A stretch of 55,543 bases of DNA from Leptolyngbya sp. FACHB-8 (GCF_014695575.1 NZ_JACJOO010000069.1:1-55543); one strand, 5' to 3'; positions 47,327-55,543 are shown, counted from the stretch's first letter. A program made the numbers and translations. The notes: generated by a model from the letters alone, not told the origin.

Positions 47327-48274
47327 TTGTTAGTCCTCTGCGCCCTGCTTACCTCTCACGATCTAGCAGATACCCTCCTGCCCTTGCTCCAGGAGTCAAC
47401 CGCTGATTCCAGGTTAAATCCATCGAGCGCTTCGAAATCCTCAAAACCTCGTTACAATCTCACCTACTTTTCGCAACCCTCCGAATTCCTTCGTTACATT
47501 GAGCAGGAAAAGCGATCGCTAGATTGCCTGCTGATAGAGGCCAGTGACATAGAGGCCAGTGACAAATTACCCCTGTTATTTAAAAAACTTCAGCAGCTCA
47601 CCATCCTCCTTCCCACCGTTATCCTTGAGACTGCTCCGCCCTGTGTGGGTGAGAAGGAGCATGACCCGCTGCTAAACCTGGAAAATAAGCCGTACCACAA
47701 TGCCGTTCTGCGGGTTGCGAAGACGGATGTTCAGCATGTTGACCGCTATGTGGAGGAGGCGATCGCCAAATTCTTGCGCCTTTCCACAAACGATCCGCCC
47801 GTTCATGACACACCAGCCGATGCGGTTGCTAATCTTACTATCATCAGCTCCCTTTCCCAACAACAACAGCGGCTGGCTGAAAAGCTCAAAGAGCGGTTGG
47901 GATACCTGGGCGTGTACTACAAGCGCAATCCCGCCAACTTTCTCCGGCACATGACACCCCTCGAACGGCAGGAACTACTTCAGCGTCTGAGAGAAGACTA
48001 CCGGAAGATTATTCTGGAGTACTTTTCTAGCAAGCCTGGGCAGGGCGATCGGATCAATCAGGCGATCGATATATTCGTTAACCTAGCGTTTTTCTCGGAT
48101 GTCTCGGTATCGCAGATTGTTGAAATACACATAGAGTTAATGGATGAATTTTCCAAACAGCTTAAACTCGAAGGGCGGAGTGATGACATTCTGCAAGACT
48201 ATCGATTAACTCTGATTGACGTCATTGCTCACCTGTGCGAGATGTATCGTCGCTCCATCCCCCGTGAAGCCTAA
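47327..48274 (+). CDS. kaiA: Circadian clock protein KaiA
   Basis: 315 residues. It promotes KaiC autophosphorylation by binding the KaiC C-terminal tail. The N-terminal pseudo-receiver-like domain (1-150) is diverged. The C-terminal four-helix domain is conserved (LKERLGYLGVYYKRNPANFLRHM, AFFSDVSVSQIVEIHIELMDEF, DYRLTLIDVIAHLCEMYRRSIPRE). The start is a TTG at 47327: an in-frame stop lies seven codons upstream and no ATG precedes the conserved part. A 15-bp tandem duplication (47534-47563) repeats IEASD. It heads kaiABC. Confidence 0.96.
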   Translation: MLVLCALLTSHDLADTLLPLLQESTADSRLNPSSASKSSKPRYNLTYFSQPSEFLRYIEQEKRSLDCLLIEASDIEASDKLPLLFKKLQQLTILLPTVILETAPPCVGEKEHDPLLNLENKPYHNAVLRVAKTDVQHVDRYVEEAIAKFLRLSTNDPPVHDTPADAVANLTIISSLSQQQQRLAEKLKERLGYLGVYYKRNPANFLRHMTPLERQELLQRLREDYRKIILEYFSSKPGQGDRINQAIDIFVNLAFFSDVSVSQIVEIHIELMDEFSKQLKLEGRSDDILQDYRLTLIDVIAHLCEMYRRSIPREA

Positions 48275-48355
48275 CCCGCTACCTTTCCCGCATTCCGTTT
48301 ACCTTGGGTCTTCCCGTTAACCACCTGCGAACGCTAACCCAAATCCCACACGACC

Positions 48356-48688
48356 ATGAGTCCTGCTAAGAAGACCTACATCCTGAAACTTTATGTGGCG
48401 GGCAACACCCCCAACTCGGTGCGGGCACTCAAGATGCTCAATCACATCCTGGAAAAGGAATTCCAGGGGGTATATGCCCTGAAAGTGATAGACGTCCTCA
48501 AAAACCCTCAACTGGCCGAGGAAGATCGAATTCTGGCCACACCGACCCTGGCAAAAGTCCTGCCACCGCCTGTTCGCAAAATTATTGGAGATCTCTCGGA
48601 TCGCGAGAAAGTCTTGATTGGTCTCGACATTTTAGATCCAGACCTTCTGTATGATGAGTTGCATGACGATGCCCCAGACGTGCAATAG
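48356..48688 (+). CDS. kaiB: Circadian clock protein KaiB
   Basis: 110 residues with a thioredoxin-like, fold-switching structure. KaiB binds the KaiC CI ring, sequesters KaiA and also recruits output kinases. The sequence is close to other KaiB proteins ([63 protein letters not shown]). The acidic tail DDAPDVQ is usual. It is 81 bp after kaiA and 33 bp before kaiC, so the three form one operon by position. Confidence 0.98.
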   Translation: MSPAKKTYILKLYVAGNTPNSVRALKMLNHILEKEFQGVYALKVIDVLKNPQLAEEDRILATPTLAKVLPPPVRKIIGDLSDREKVLIGLDILDPDLLYDELHDDAPDVQ

Positions 48689-48721
48689 TTTGCAAATTTA
48701 AAGACCTGATAATAACAATCC

Positions 48722-50290
48722 ATGACAGACCTGGAGCAGCCCGGACAACTGAATGGTGCCTCTTTTAAGGGGATTCAAAAAATCCGCACCATGATCGAGG
48801 GGTTTGACGATATCAGCAATGGCGGTTTACCCATTGGTCGTACTACCCTTGTAAGCGGCACCTCAGGAACCGGAAAGACCCTTTTTGCCGTTCAATTTCT
48901 TTATAACGGCATTGTCCATTTCAACGAACCCGGTGTATTCGTCACCTTTGAAGAATCCCCCGCTGACATCATTAAAAATGCCTACAGCTTTGGCTGGGAT
49001 CTCCAAAAGCTGTTGGATGAAGGTAAATTATTCATCCTAGATGCCTCTCCAGATCCTGATGGTCAGGAGGTCATTGGCAGCTTTGATTTGTCTGCGCTAA
49101 TTGAGCGGATTCAGTACGCGATCCGTAAGTACAAAGCTAAGCGAGTCTCTATTGACTCCGTTACAGCCGTATTTCAGCAGTATGATGCCGCTTCTGTGGT
49201 CCGGCGGGAAATTTTTCGCCTAGTCGCTCGCCTGAAGCAGGTGGGAGCAACTACCATCATGACCACCGAGCGCGTTGAGGAATATGGCCCGATCGCCCGT
49301 TTTGGGGTCGAAGAATTTGTCTCCGACAATGTGGTCATTGTTCGCAACGTGCTGGAGGGGGAACGTCGTCGTCGCACGATGGAAATCCTCAAGCTACGCG
49401 GTACGACCCACATGAAAGGGGAATATCCCTTCACCATTACCAACGACGGGATCAATATTTTCCCACTGGGCGCTATGCGGCTGACCCAGCGCTCCTCCAA
49501 CGTACGGGTATCCTCAGGTGTCAAAACCCTGGATGCCATGTGTGGGGGTGGTTTCTTTAAAGACTCGATCATTCTGGCAACCGGGGCCACAGGTACGGGC
49601 AAAACCCTAATGGTGAGCAAGTTCCTGCAAGATGGTTGCCGCGTTGGTGAACGCGCCCTGCTGTTTGCCTATGAAGAATCACGCGCCCAGTTAGCTCGTA
49701 ACGCCTACTCCTGGGGCATTGACTTTGAGGATCTGGAACAGAAAGGATTGCTCAAAATTATCTGCGCTTACCCTGAGTCAGCGGGTCTGGAGGATCACCT
49801 CCAAATTATTAAGTCTGAGATCGCCGAGTTTAAACCATCACGCATTGCGATTGACTCGCTCTCGGCTCTGGCTCGGGGAGTGAGCAATAACGCCTTCCGC
49901 CAGTTTGTGATTGGGGTAACAGGCTACGCCAAGCAAGAAGAAATTACCGGCTTCTTCACCAACACCACTGAGCAGTTCATGGGGGCCCATTCCATCACAG
50001 ACTCCCACATTTCCACCATCACTGACACCATCTTGCTATTGCAATATGTAGAGATTCGTGGGGAAATGTCTCGAGCAATCAACGTCTTTAAGATGCGGGG
50101 TTCGTGGCACGACACAGGTATCCGCGAATACATCATTACCGAGAAGGGACCGGAGATCAAAGACTCCTTCCGCAACTTCGAGCGGATTATCAGCGGTTCT
50201 CCCACACGGGTTTCGGTGGACGAGAAGGACGAGCTGGCCCGCATTATGCGTGGGGTACAGGAACGCCGGGGTGAATTGAGCGACGACTAG
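48722..50290 (+). CDS. kaiC: Circadian clock ATPase KaiC
   Basis: A 522-residue double-RecA protein, the core oscillator. The CI domain has GTSGTGKT and the catalytic EE pair in VTFEESPADI; CII has GATGTGKT and FAYEESRAQL. The phosphorylation sites are Ser431 and Thr432 (SHISTITD), at the same numbering as in Synechococcus elongatus. The C-terminal A-loop and tail for KaiA binding are present (IISGSPTRVSVDEKDELARI). All needed residues are intact, so a full Kai clock is expected. The DD end replaces the usual tail ending. Confidence 0.98.
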   Translation: MTDLEQPGQLNGASFKGIQKIRTMIEGFDDISNGGLPIGRTTLVSGTSGTGKTLFAVQFLYNGIVHFNEPGVFVTFEESPADIIKNAYSFGWDLQKLLDEGKLFILDASPDPDGQEVIGSFDLSALIERIQYAIRKYKAKRVSIDSVTAVFQQYDAASVVRREIFRLVARLKQVGATTIMTTERVEEYGPIARFGVEEFVSDNVVIVRNVLEGERRRRTMEILKLRGTTHMKGEYPFTITNDGINIFPLGAMRLTQRSSNVRVSSGVKTLDAMCGGGFFKDSIILATGATGTGKTLMVSKFLQDGCRVGERALLFAYEESRAQLARNAYSWGIDFEDLEQKGLLKIICAYPESAGLEDHLQIIKSEIAEFKPSRIAIDSLSALARGVSNNAFRQFVIGVTGYAKQEEITGFFTNTTEQFMGAHSITDSHISTITDTILLLQYVEIRGEMSRAINVFKMRGSWHDTGIREYIITEKGPEIKDSFRNFERIISGSPTRVSVDEKDELARIMRGVQERRGELSDD

Positions 50291-50317
50291 CTGTAGAAAA
50301 TCAGTTTTTTAGAAGAA

Positions 50318-50341
50318 GGGTGGGTGTTGAACGCCTATCCT
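50318..50341 (+). terminator. Weak hairpin after kaiC
   Basis: AAGAAGGGTGGG and CCTATCCTTCTT pair with two G-U pairs about 25 bp after the kaiC stop. No U-run follows, so termination here is only likely. Confidence 0.4.
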
Positions 50342-50511
50342 TCTTATTGATGCAGCAAATTAACCATAAATACAGATTCCGGTTGAATAACTCTGAAGCC
50401 CGTATATAAAATGAGCCTAGCGTTTCATATCATGCCCATCTTCATAAATCCATGGGCTTGGTGAACAAGTTGATGTGAGGGGCGATCGCCCTCAGGGCAC
50501 CTTTATAAAAA

Positions 50512-50527
50512 TGTGATAAAGATCACA
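50512..50527. promoter_or_regulatory. Perfect CRP-type binding site
   Basis: TGTGATAAAGATCACA matches TGTGA-N6-TCACA, the consensus for cAMP receptor proteins including SYCRP1 of Synechocystis. It lies 96 bp before the small CDS at 50623. The rest of 50291-50622 holds no other gene. Confidence 0.75.
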
Positions 50528-50622
50528 TCCTCCTGCGGTCTTAATCACGCGGTTGGGTTCGGAATCAGGGAATGATGAGAAGTAGATAATTCCTGATAAT
50601 CGTTGCCATGATGGAGGTCGCC

Positions 50623-50784
50623 GTGAGTGTTACGACCCGTACCGAGAAACTGGTCAATGCGCTACTAGCGCTCATGGCTTTTTCGGCACTTTATGCCTTT
50701 ACAAAGGCCCCTGCACCATCGGTTCACCCTACAATCTTTGAGTTCAATAACCTCGAAGTTCAGCCTCCTTCCTGGCATTCGTAA
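50623..50784 (+). CDS. Small single-pass membrane protein, 53 residues
   Basis: The frame starts at GTG (50623) with GGAGG five bases upstream, or at ATG 50608 (58 residues). The protein reads MSVTTRTEKLVNALL followed by a hydrophobic segment (ALLALMAFSALYAF) and a short polar tail with HPTIFEFNNLEVQ. It has one membrane helix. I do not recognise the family. The next gene begins 17 bp after the stop, so the two are likely co-transcribed, both downstream of the CRP-type site. Confidence 0.65.
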   Translation: MSVTTRTEKLVNALLALMAFSALYAFTKAPAPSVHPTIFEFNNLEVQPPSWHS

Positions 50785-50801
50785 CGGTTTACTTTTATTC
50801 C

Positions 50802-52382
50802 ATGGAAACACCCCTTGCCTCTAAGCCCCTTCCCTCCATCTGGCGAATTATCCTGATTACAATGCTGGTGCTGGGGGTGTTCTTCCGACTGGTGAATCTG
50901 GATGGCAAGGTTTTCTGGGTAGATGAAGCCTTCACGGCTATGCGGATTTCGGGATACACCGAAGCCGAAGTCGTGCAAGCCTGGACGGAGAACCCTGTGA
51001 CCACGGTGGCAGAACTACAACGCTACCAATTTCCCCAGGGCGATCGCAGTGTCATTGGTACCGTCCAGGGTTTAGCCAAATTTGAACCCCAGCTGCCGCC
51101 CCTATATTTTGTGCTGACCCGCTGGTGGGTGCAGCTTTTTGGCGATTCGGTCAGTGTGATCCGGAGCTTCGGGGCGATCGCCAGCATCGCGACCCTACCT
51201 CTCCTGGCCCTGCTTTGCCGAGAGTTGTTCCCCAGCCGTGTCACCGCTTATATTGCCGTATGCCTGATGGCGGTCTCGCCCTTCCAGGTGATTTATGCCC
51301 AAGAAGCTCGTCCGTACAGTTTGTGGACGCTGCTGACCGTCGCGGCAAGTTGGGCCTTGCTGCGAGCGTTACGTCTCCAAACGCTCCGCAGTTGGATGCT
51401 CTATGGTTTGATGCTGACGCTGTCGCTCTACACCTTCGTCTATACCGTCTGGGTCATTCTGGCCCACGGGCTTTATGTACTCTGGCAAGAACGACGGCAC
51501 CTAAAATCCTTTATCTATAGTGCTGGAACAGCGGTGCTGCTGTTTGCACCGTGGCTTACGGCGATCGCCCTCAACTGGCAGAGTGGCTTACGGCTGGCCT
51601 CCTGGCAGCGGCAACCGCTGGAGAACCGATTTCTGGCCTTACCTCTGGCCTGGGCTCTGCATGTTACTCGAACCTTTTTAGACTTTGACGATGACGTTGG
51701 GCTCGACCAGCTCATGCCCTACGGTCTGCTGGTCCTACTCACGTTAGTCGGGGTAGGTTACGCTTTATACCTTTTTCGTAATGGTGGGCCAGAGTTAGCC
51801 TGGCGCTTTGTCGTGCTGTTGCTGGTCGTGCCAGCGCTGGCGATCATTCTGCCAGACCTGCTAACTGGAGGCCAACAATCCACTGCCAGCCGTTACTTTG
51901 TGCCTTGCTGGATAGCCCTTATTCTGATAATGGCCTATGCCCTAACACTGCTGCTGAACGAGCGGCTGGGTCGGATTGCTCTGGCAGGGCTACTCACATT
52001 TCAGGTACTTTCCTGTGCTACGAGCAGTCTGGCCTCTACCTGGTGGAACAAGGAAGGTGGCTATATTCCCTATGTTGCCAATCAAATTAATCAGACTCAG
52101 AAGCCTCTAGTCGTTAGTTCCAGTGACTGGTGGGTCTTTTCTCTGGCCCACGACCTGCGTCCTGAGACCAGTTTAGAGATTGTCACACGTCCTGAGGTCT
52201 TACCGGGGATCCCGATGGGCCACAGCGACTATTTTCTCTACAGCATGCCAGAGCCAATTCGCAACGCGCTCATTCAAGGCGGCTTGCAAATTCAACCCTT
52301 TGAGGGGTTAGAACAAGTACCCATTCAGTGCATGGTGCCCCCCGGCCAACAACCGGGTCCCTGCCCTCCAAATGTCGGTTAG
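50802..52382 (+). CDS. GT39-like membrane glycosyltransferase, second paralogue
   Basis: 526 residues with about 11 membrane segments. The first periplasmic loop has FWVDEAFTAMRISGY, where the Asp-Glu of the GT39/ArnT group is preserved, and LPPLYFVLTRWWVQLFGD matches the next family segment. It resembles the protein at 42184 only in general plan, so it probably has a different substrate. The C-terminal part is a short soluble domain (PLVVSSSDWWVFSLAHDLRPE). It is probably expressed with the 53-residue membrane protein and may be cAMP-regulated. Its stop is 13 bp before a perfect hairpin. Confidence 0.85.
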   Translation: METPLASKPLPSIWRIILITMLVLGVFFRLVNLDGKVFWVDEAFTAMRISGYTEAEVVQAWTENPVTTVAELQRYQFPQGDRSVIGTVQGLAKFEPQLPPLYFVLTRWWVQLFGDSVSVIRSFGAIASIATLPLLALLCRELFPSRVTAYIAVCLMAVSPFQVIYAQEARPYSLWTLLTVAASWALLRALRLQTLRSWMLYGLMLTLSLYTFVYTVWVILAHGLYVLWQERRHLKSFIYSAGTAVLLFAPWLTAIALNWQSGLRLASWQRQPLENRFLALPLAWALHVTRTFLDFDDDVGLDQLMPYGLLVLLTLVGVGYALYLFRNGGPELAWRFVVLLLVVPALAIILPDLLTGGQQSTASRYFVPCWIALILIMAYALTLLLNERLGRIALAGLLTFQVLSCATSSLASTWWNKEGGYIPYVANQINQTQKPLVVSSSDWWVFSLAHDLRPETSLEIVTRPEVLPGIPMGHSDYFLYSMPEPIRNALIQGGLQIQPFEGLEQVPIQCMVPPGQQPGPCPPNVG

Positions 52383-52394
52383 ATAGTGTTGCAA

Positions 52395-52441
52395 TTGGCA
52401 GTTGTGAGAGGGGCATTAAGTGCCCCTCTCACAACTGCCAA
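52395..52441. terminator. Hairpin with 21-bp perfect stem after the second GT39-like gene
   Basis: TTGGCAGTTGTGAGAGGGGC plus one base pairs perfectly with the right arm around TTAAG. It lies 13 bp past the stop, with TTTATG behind it. Confidence 0.6.
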
Positions 52442-52585
52442 GCTTTATGTCTAGAGCCGTACCTATTCGGCTTTAAAGCTGACTTGCCTCACTTAGCAAA
52501 GCCAATTCGAAAAGTGAGCTTGCAGAAGCACTTGCCCAAAGATGGGCTTGGCAGAATAGCGCCATTGCTGGGTTGGTATTTCCCT

Positions 52586-53185
52586 ATGGCACAGAGTAAT
52601 GAGGTTCCGAGGCGGCGTTCTGCGATGCCCCTACTTCTGGGGTGGTTGGTCGCAAATGCAGTAGGAGGGGCGATCGCTAACATCCTAGAGATCCACGTCC
52701 AATTTCTAGGGATACTGGTGCTCACGGGTATCCCCATCGGCTTTGTTCAAGGGTTTGTACTACGCTCCTACATGCGCCAGGCCTGGCGTTGGGCCGTTGT
52801 GACGGCAATAGCCTGGCCGCTAGTCAACCTTCTCGAGGTTTCGCTGCTACAACAGCCCGGTGATTGGCTGATCCAATCCCTTACAGCAACAGAGCTGTTA
52901 TGGGAGGTGTTTTGGTTGAATCTTGTGCGGATGGCGATCATTCTGGCTCTGTTGGCGGTTCCTCAGGCCTGGTTACTGCGAGAACAGGGGGGCCGGATTT
53001 GGGTATGGATTGTCGCGAGTTTCGTGGGTGGTGCGCTGTTAGGAGCAATCGGAGCCACCACCTGTTTGTGGTGGTGCCCAGTGCTGCGGGGTAACGTGCT
53101 GGGTTTTGTGCTGGGGGCAGCGAGTTGGCTGGGTTATGCCCTGGTCACCGGGTTGGCTCTGAAGCAGATTTTAGACCGTCGTTAA
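52586..53185 (+). CDS. Polytopic membrane protein, unknown function
   Basis: 199 residues starting at the ATG at 52586. The open frame reaches back to 52328, inside the previous gene and hairpin, so the longer version is unlikely. Five or six hydrophobic segments: LLLGWLVANAVGGAIANI, GILVLTGIPIGFVQGFVL, AVVTAIAWPLVNLLEV, MAIILALLAVPQAWLL, WIVASFVGGALLGAIGA and GFVLGAASWLGYALVTGLA. The glycine-rich pattern recalls small cyanobacterial membrane proteins of unknown role. No motif gives a function. Confidence 0.75.
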   Translation: MAQSNEVPRRRSAMPLLLGWLVANAVGGAIANILEIHVQFLGILVLTGIPIGFVQGFVLRSYMRQAWRWAVVTAIAWPLVNLLEVSLLQQPGDWLIQSLTATELLWEVFWLNLVRMAIILALLAVPQAWLLREQGGRIWVWIVASFVGGALLGAIGATTCLWWCPVLRGNVLGFVLGAASWLGYALVTGLALKQILDRR

Positions 53186-53203
53186 ACCTGTCCCTTAGCT
53201 AGC

Positions 53204-53335
53204 CAGCAATTCTCATTTTGGAATCCAACCCGAAAATAGCTCACCTTCGGCGGGCTATTTTCGGGCTTCAAAGCTGAGAGTTCGTGCCCGAAGGGCACGA
53301 ACTCTCAGCTTTGAAGCTCATACTGAGAATTGCTG
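53204..53335. mobile_element. 132-bp double-hairpin element with 9-bp target duplication
   Basis: The terminal repeats are CAGCAATTCTCA and TGAGAATTGCTG (exact complements). Inside are two hairpins: CCCGAAAATAGC with its complement, and a 24-bp stem beginning CTTCAAAGCTGAGAG. TTAGCTAGC flanks it directly on both sides (53195-53203 and 53336-53344). The plan is the same as the 123-bp elements, but the sequence and target length differ. It has no coding capacity. Confidence 0.88.
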
Positions 53336-53451
53336 TTAGCTAGCTCCTGATGTCCCAACTGACGCGACTCTCGCAATAAAATGGTGTGCTACGGTTGAGA
53401 ACCGCTGGATGCTCTAAGCGATCGCTCCTCCCCTGACATTTTGTTTGTTTT

Positions 53452-55380
53452 ATGGCTTTTTCCGGACAACGGTTACGTCATGCAGCCCAGTTACTCCGGC
53501 CTTTGAGTCGGAAGGGTTCTTGTCGGCAAGCTGCCCATCTGGGCGCTTGGGACCTCCGTGACTTTATTCCCCGATTCCCCAAATCCTTAGGGCACTTTTT
53601 GGGGCTGGTGATCGCGACTTTCCTCCTGGTGCTTACGATCCCAGCAGTTGCCCTGGCACAGTTTCCACCCATCCAAACGGACAATAATCAGCCGCCTACG
53701 GGAGTCGTACGGCAAGGGCTTATCGAAGTCACAGACCTGGAGCTGGACGGCCGTGACCTGTTTACCATCGCAGCCCCAACGGTGTATAACCGGGCTGATC
53801 CGGGCACTCAAGTACCCGTCGAGGAACGTGCTCGCCAGATTGAAACCACACTGAGACAGCTTACGGCCAGAGCACCAGAGGGGGAGCGATCGCCCTCTCA
53901 AACCCATGTCACGGTGTTAGACCCCGAATCCCTGAAGGTGTTCTATGAAACAGTAAACGGCTTACCCGTCATCTTTGCTGATGATGACTATTTGGCCGAG
54001 GCCAAAGTTTTGGTGACGGTGACCAACACGGATGCGGAGTACCAGGGCATTCCTCGGAATACCTTAGCTGAACGTTGGCAAGACATCTTACAGAAGCGCC
54101 TGTATGAGTCGTTGCGGAATCGGCAACCCGATGCCTTCCGTGCTCAAATGAAACGGGCGTTGGCCTTGGCGATCGCCATTTTGGTTCTCAGCCTTCTGTT
54201 CCTCTTCCTACGGCGGGTGTTGGGCAAGCGGAAAGAGGCGATGGAAGCCCTTCAAGTCAACCAGGCTACCGGTAACACGGCTGAAATCCGGCTCGATGGC
54301 ACTGAGGTTCCCTGGCCATTACGGTTCGGTCGTCCCCAGCAACAGCTCAGCCTGCAACGTCGCCTGCAACTGGTCTCCCTGTTTCGCTGGTTAATGCTGT
54401 GGCTGGTGGGGTTTGTATGGGTCGTCGGAGTTGCCGCAACCCTCTACACCTTTCCCCAAACCCGTGGGTTGGCCCTGAGTGTGGTCTCGACCCCCGCTCT
54501 CATTTTGGGAGCCTGGTTTATGACAGGGCTCTTAAACCGCCTGTTAGATGTCACGATCGATCGCTTAACCGATGTGTGGGAGGAGGGGCAAGACGAAAGC
54601 CTAACTCAAGCTGAGCTTCAGCGGATCTTGACTATCAGCACCGCATTTAAGGGCCTCAAAACATTTCTGGTCTATGCATTTGGCGTCTTGTGGGTGTTGC
54701 AGAGACTCAGCCTGGTGCCCGGTTCTGTACTGGCTCTGGGTGCCTTACTCGCCTTGACCCTATCCTTTACAGCTCAAAGCTTAGTGAAGGACATGATTAA
54801 CGGCTTTCTGATTCTGCTGGAAGACCACTATGGCATTGGCGACCAAATCACTGTAGGTACGGTGACAGGTATTGTCGAAAACCTGACCTTGCGAGTAACC
54901 CAGATCCGCACCGACAACGGCAACCTGGTCACGATCCCCAATAGCCTGATTAACCAGGTAGAAAACATGAGCCGCACCTGGGCCCGTTGTAATTTTGTCA
55001 TTGATGTGGCCTATGACACTGATGTGGACAGGGCTCTAGCAATTGTGCGAGAGGAAGCCCATCGCATGGCGGAGGATGAGGAATGGCGATCGCTCATCCT
55101 CAACCCTGAAGAGCTCCTCGGCGTTGACAACCTTTCCCACACCGGCATTCGCATTCGTCTATGGATGCGCACTCTGCCCCTCAAACAATGGGCCGTCGGC
55201 CGAGAGCTACGTCTTCGCCTGAAACGCGCCTTTGACGCTTACCAGGTTCAAATTGGCGTCCCTCAACAGTTGCTCATGGGTGAAGTCTCTGGATTAATTC
55301 AGGAGGACGAGGAACAACACGTTGACCTGACCCAGAAATCGCCTAAATCCCCTCCAAAACTATCGGAGCAGGGGTCATAA
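53452..55380 (+). CDS. Large MscS-family mechanosensitive channel
   Basis: 642 residues. An N-terminal signal-like segment (LGLVIATFLLVLTIPAVALAQ, about 45-68) leads into a periplasmic region to about 230. Membrane segments follow near 238-255, 312-335, 345-365 and 405-440. The MscS core is LALGALLALTLSFTAQSLVKDMINGFLILLEDHYGIGDQI, then the beta domain (GTVTGIVENLTLRVTQIRTDNGNLVTIPN) and the cytoplasmic cage. It should release solutes on osmotic downshock; the extra N-terminal domain is typical of larger cyanobacterial members. The C-terminal tail is low-complexity Lys/Ser/Pro. The last 163 bp of the window after its stop show no supportable gene. Confidence 0.9.
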   Translation: MAFSGQRLRHAAQLLRPLSRKGSCRQAAHLGAWDLRDFIPRFPKSLGHFLGLVIATFLLVLTIPAVALAQFPPIQTDNNQPPTGVVRQGLIEVTDLELDGRDLFTIAAPTVYNRADPGTQVPVEERARQIETTLRQLTARAPEGERSPSQTHVTVLDPESLKVFYETVNGLPVIFADDDYLAEAKVLVTVTNTDAEYQGIPRNTLAERWQDILQKRLYESLRNRQPDAFRAQMKRALALAIAILVLSLLFLFLRRVLGKRKEAMEALQVNQATGNTAEIRLDGTEVPWPLRFGRPQQQLSLQRRLQLVSLFRWLMLWLVGFVWVVGVAATLYTFPQTRGLALSVVSTPALILGAWFMTGLLNRLLDVTIDRLTDVWEEGQDESLTQAELQRILTISTAFKGLKTFLVYAFGVLWVLQRLSLVPGSVLALGALLALTLSFTAQSLVKDMINGFLILLEDHYGIGDQITVGTVTGIVENLTLRVTQIRTDNGNLVTIPNSLINQVENMSRTWARCNFVIDVAYDTDVDRALAIVREEAHRMAEDEEWRSLILNPEELLGVDNLSHTGIRIRLWMRTLPLKQWAVGRELRLRLKRAFDAYQVQIGVPQQLLMGEVSGLIQEDEEQHVDLTQKSPKSPPKLSEQGS

Positions 55381-55543
55381 CCCTTTCGCGCTTGTGGAGC
55401 ACGAGATACTTAGGGCTGCGTCTCACATTCCTAGTACTCAGCGGCTTAAGTTTGCCTATGATTAGAGGGTTGCACTGCTCCCTAAGATTATGCCTGGACT
55501 CCGCCCTCCAGTTTTGACCCTTAGCCCCAGCGACCAAGCAGCT

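Noticed and set aside
1..55543. Possible CRISPR array among the repeats
   Set aside because: The repeats are inverted hairpins at scattered places. No regular direct repeats with unique spacers, and no cas-like genes, were seen.

Overview
The window is cyanobacterial chromosome. The octamer GCGATCGC (HIP1) is scattered through genes and spacers, and the gene content is diagnostic: a complete kaiABC clock operon, the SufR/SufBCDS iron-sulfur cluster next to the ferredoxin:thioredoxin reductase catalytic chain, a ComFB-type nucleotide receptor, a DUF4278 protein, a HAS-barrel protein, and STAND-type AAA and GAF proteins typical of multicellular or large-genome cyanobacteria. A filamentous Leptolyngbya-like organism would fit, but the sequence alone does not fix the genus. 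No rRNA, tRNA, CRISPR array or intact transposase gene was seen.

Layout. 0-5 kb: edge of a possible transposase-type gene, a Cache-HAMP histidine kinase, proS and a small membrane protein. 5-11 kb: comFB-like gene, an M23 peptidase, a KefB-like antiporter with RCK domains, era and a small conserved protein. 11-19.5 kb: two small membrane/lipoprotein genes, a CHASE histidine kinase, an internally deleted NCS2 permease, a three-gene SsuABC/TauABC-like ABC importer and an OmpR-type regulator. 19.8-22.3 kb: mmsA and thrB, convergent. 22.5-29.7 kb: an accessory block bracketed by two inverted 140-bp repeats. It holds an HD-domain hydrolase, a TIR-STAND ATPase and a STAND ATPase with four GAF domains; this is the best candidate for an undescribed signalling or immune system. 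29.9-37 kb: sufR, ftrC, sufBCDS with two SufR-type operators. 37-42 kb: cobO, a ribbon-helix-helix protein, map, lepB, DUF4278 and HAS-barrel genes. 42-44 kb: a GT39-like glycosyltransferase. 44.1-50.3 kb: a CBS-histidine kinase with two degenerate receivers, divergent from kaiABC. 50.5-53.2 kb: a perfect CRP-type site, a 53-residue membrane protein, a second GT39-like transferase and a membrane protein. 53.4-55.4 kb: a large MscS-type channel.

The spacers are unusually rich in inverted repeats. Three copies of one 123-bp double-hairpin element each sit between short direct repeats (TAATAC, TACGT, TATTC). A 132-bp element of different sequence but the same plan is flanked by a 9-bp direct repeat. 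About a dozen more near-perfect hairpins lie just beyond gene ends. These look like several families of non-autonomous mobile elements, some of which may now serve as transcript ends.

Functional links. SufR probably represses both its own gene and ftrC-sufBCDS through paired CAAC-N6-GTTG sites. The kai-linked kinase is a plausible clock input or output protein. NKxnFx3DE motifs in two GAF domains, plus a CRP-type operator 20 kb away, suggest that cyclic-nucleotide signalling matters here, though the two loci are not shown to be connected. Coordinates of short sites were counted by eye and may be off by a base or two.
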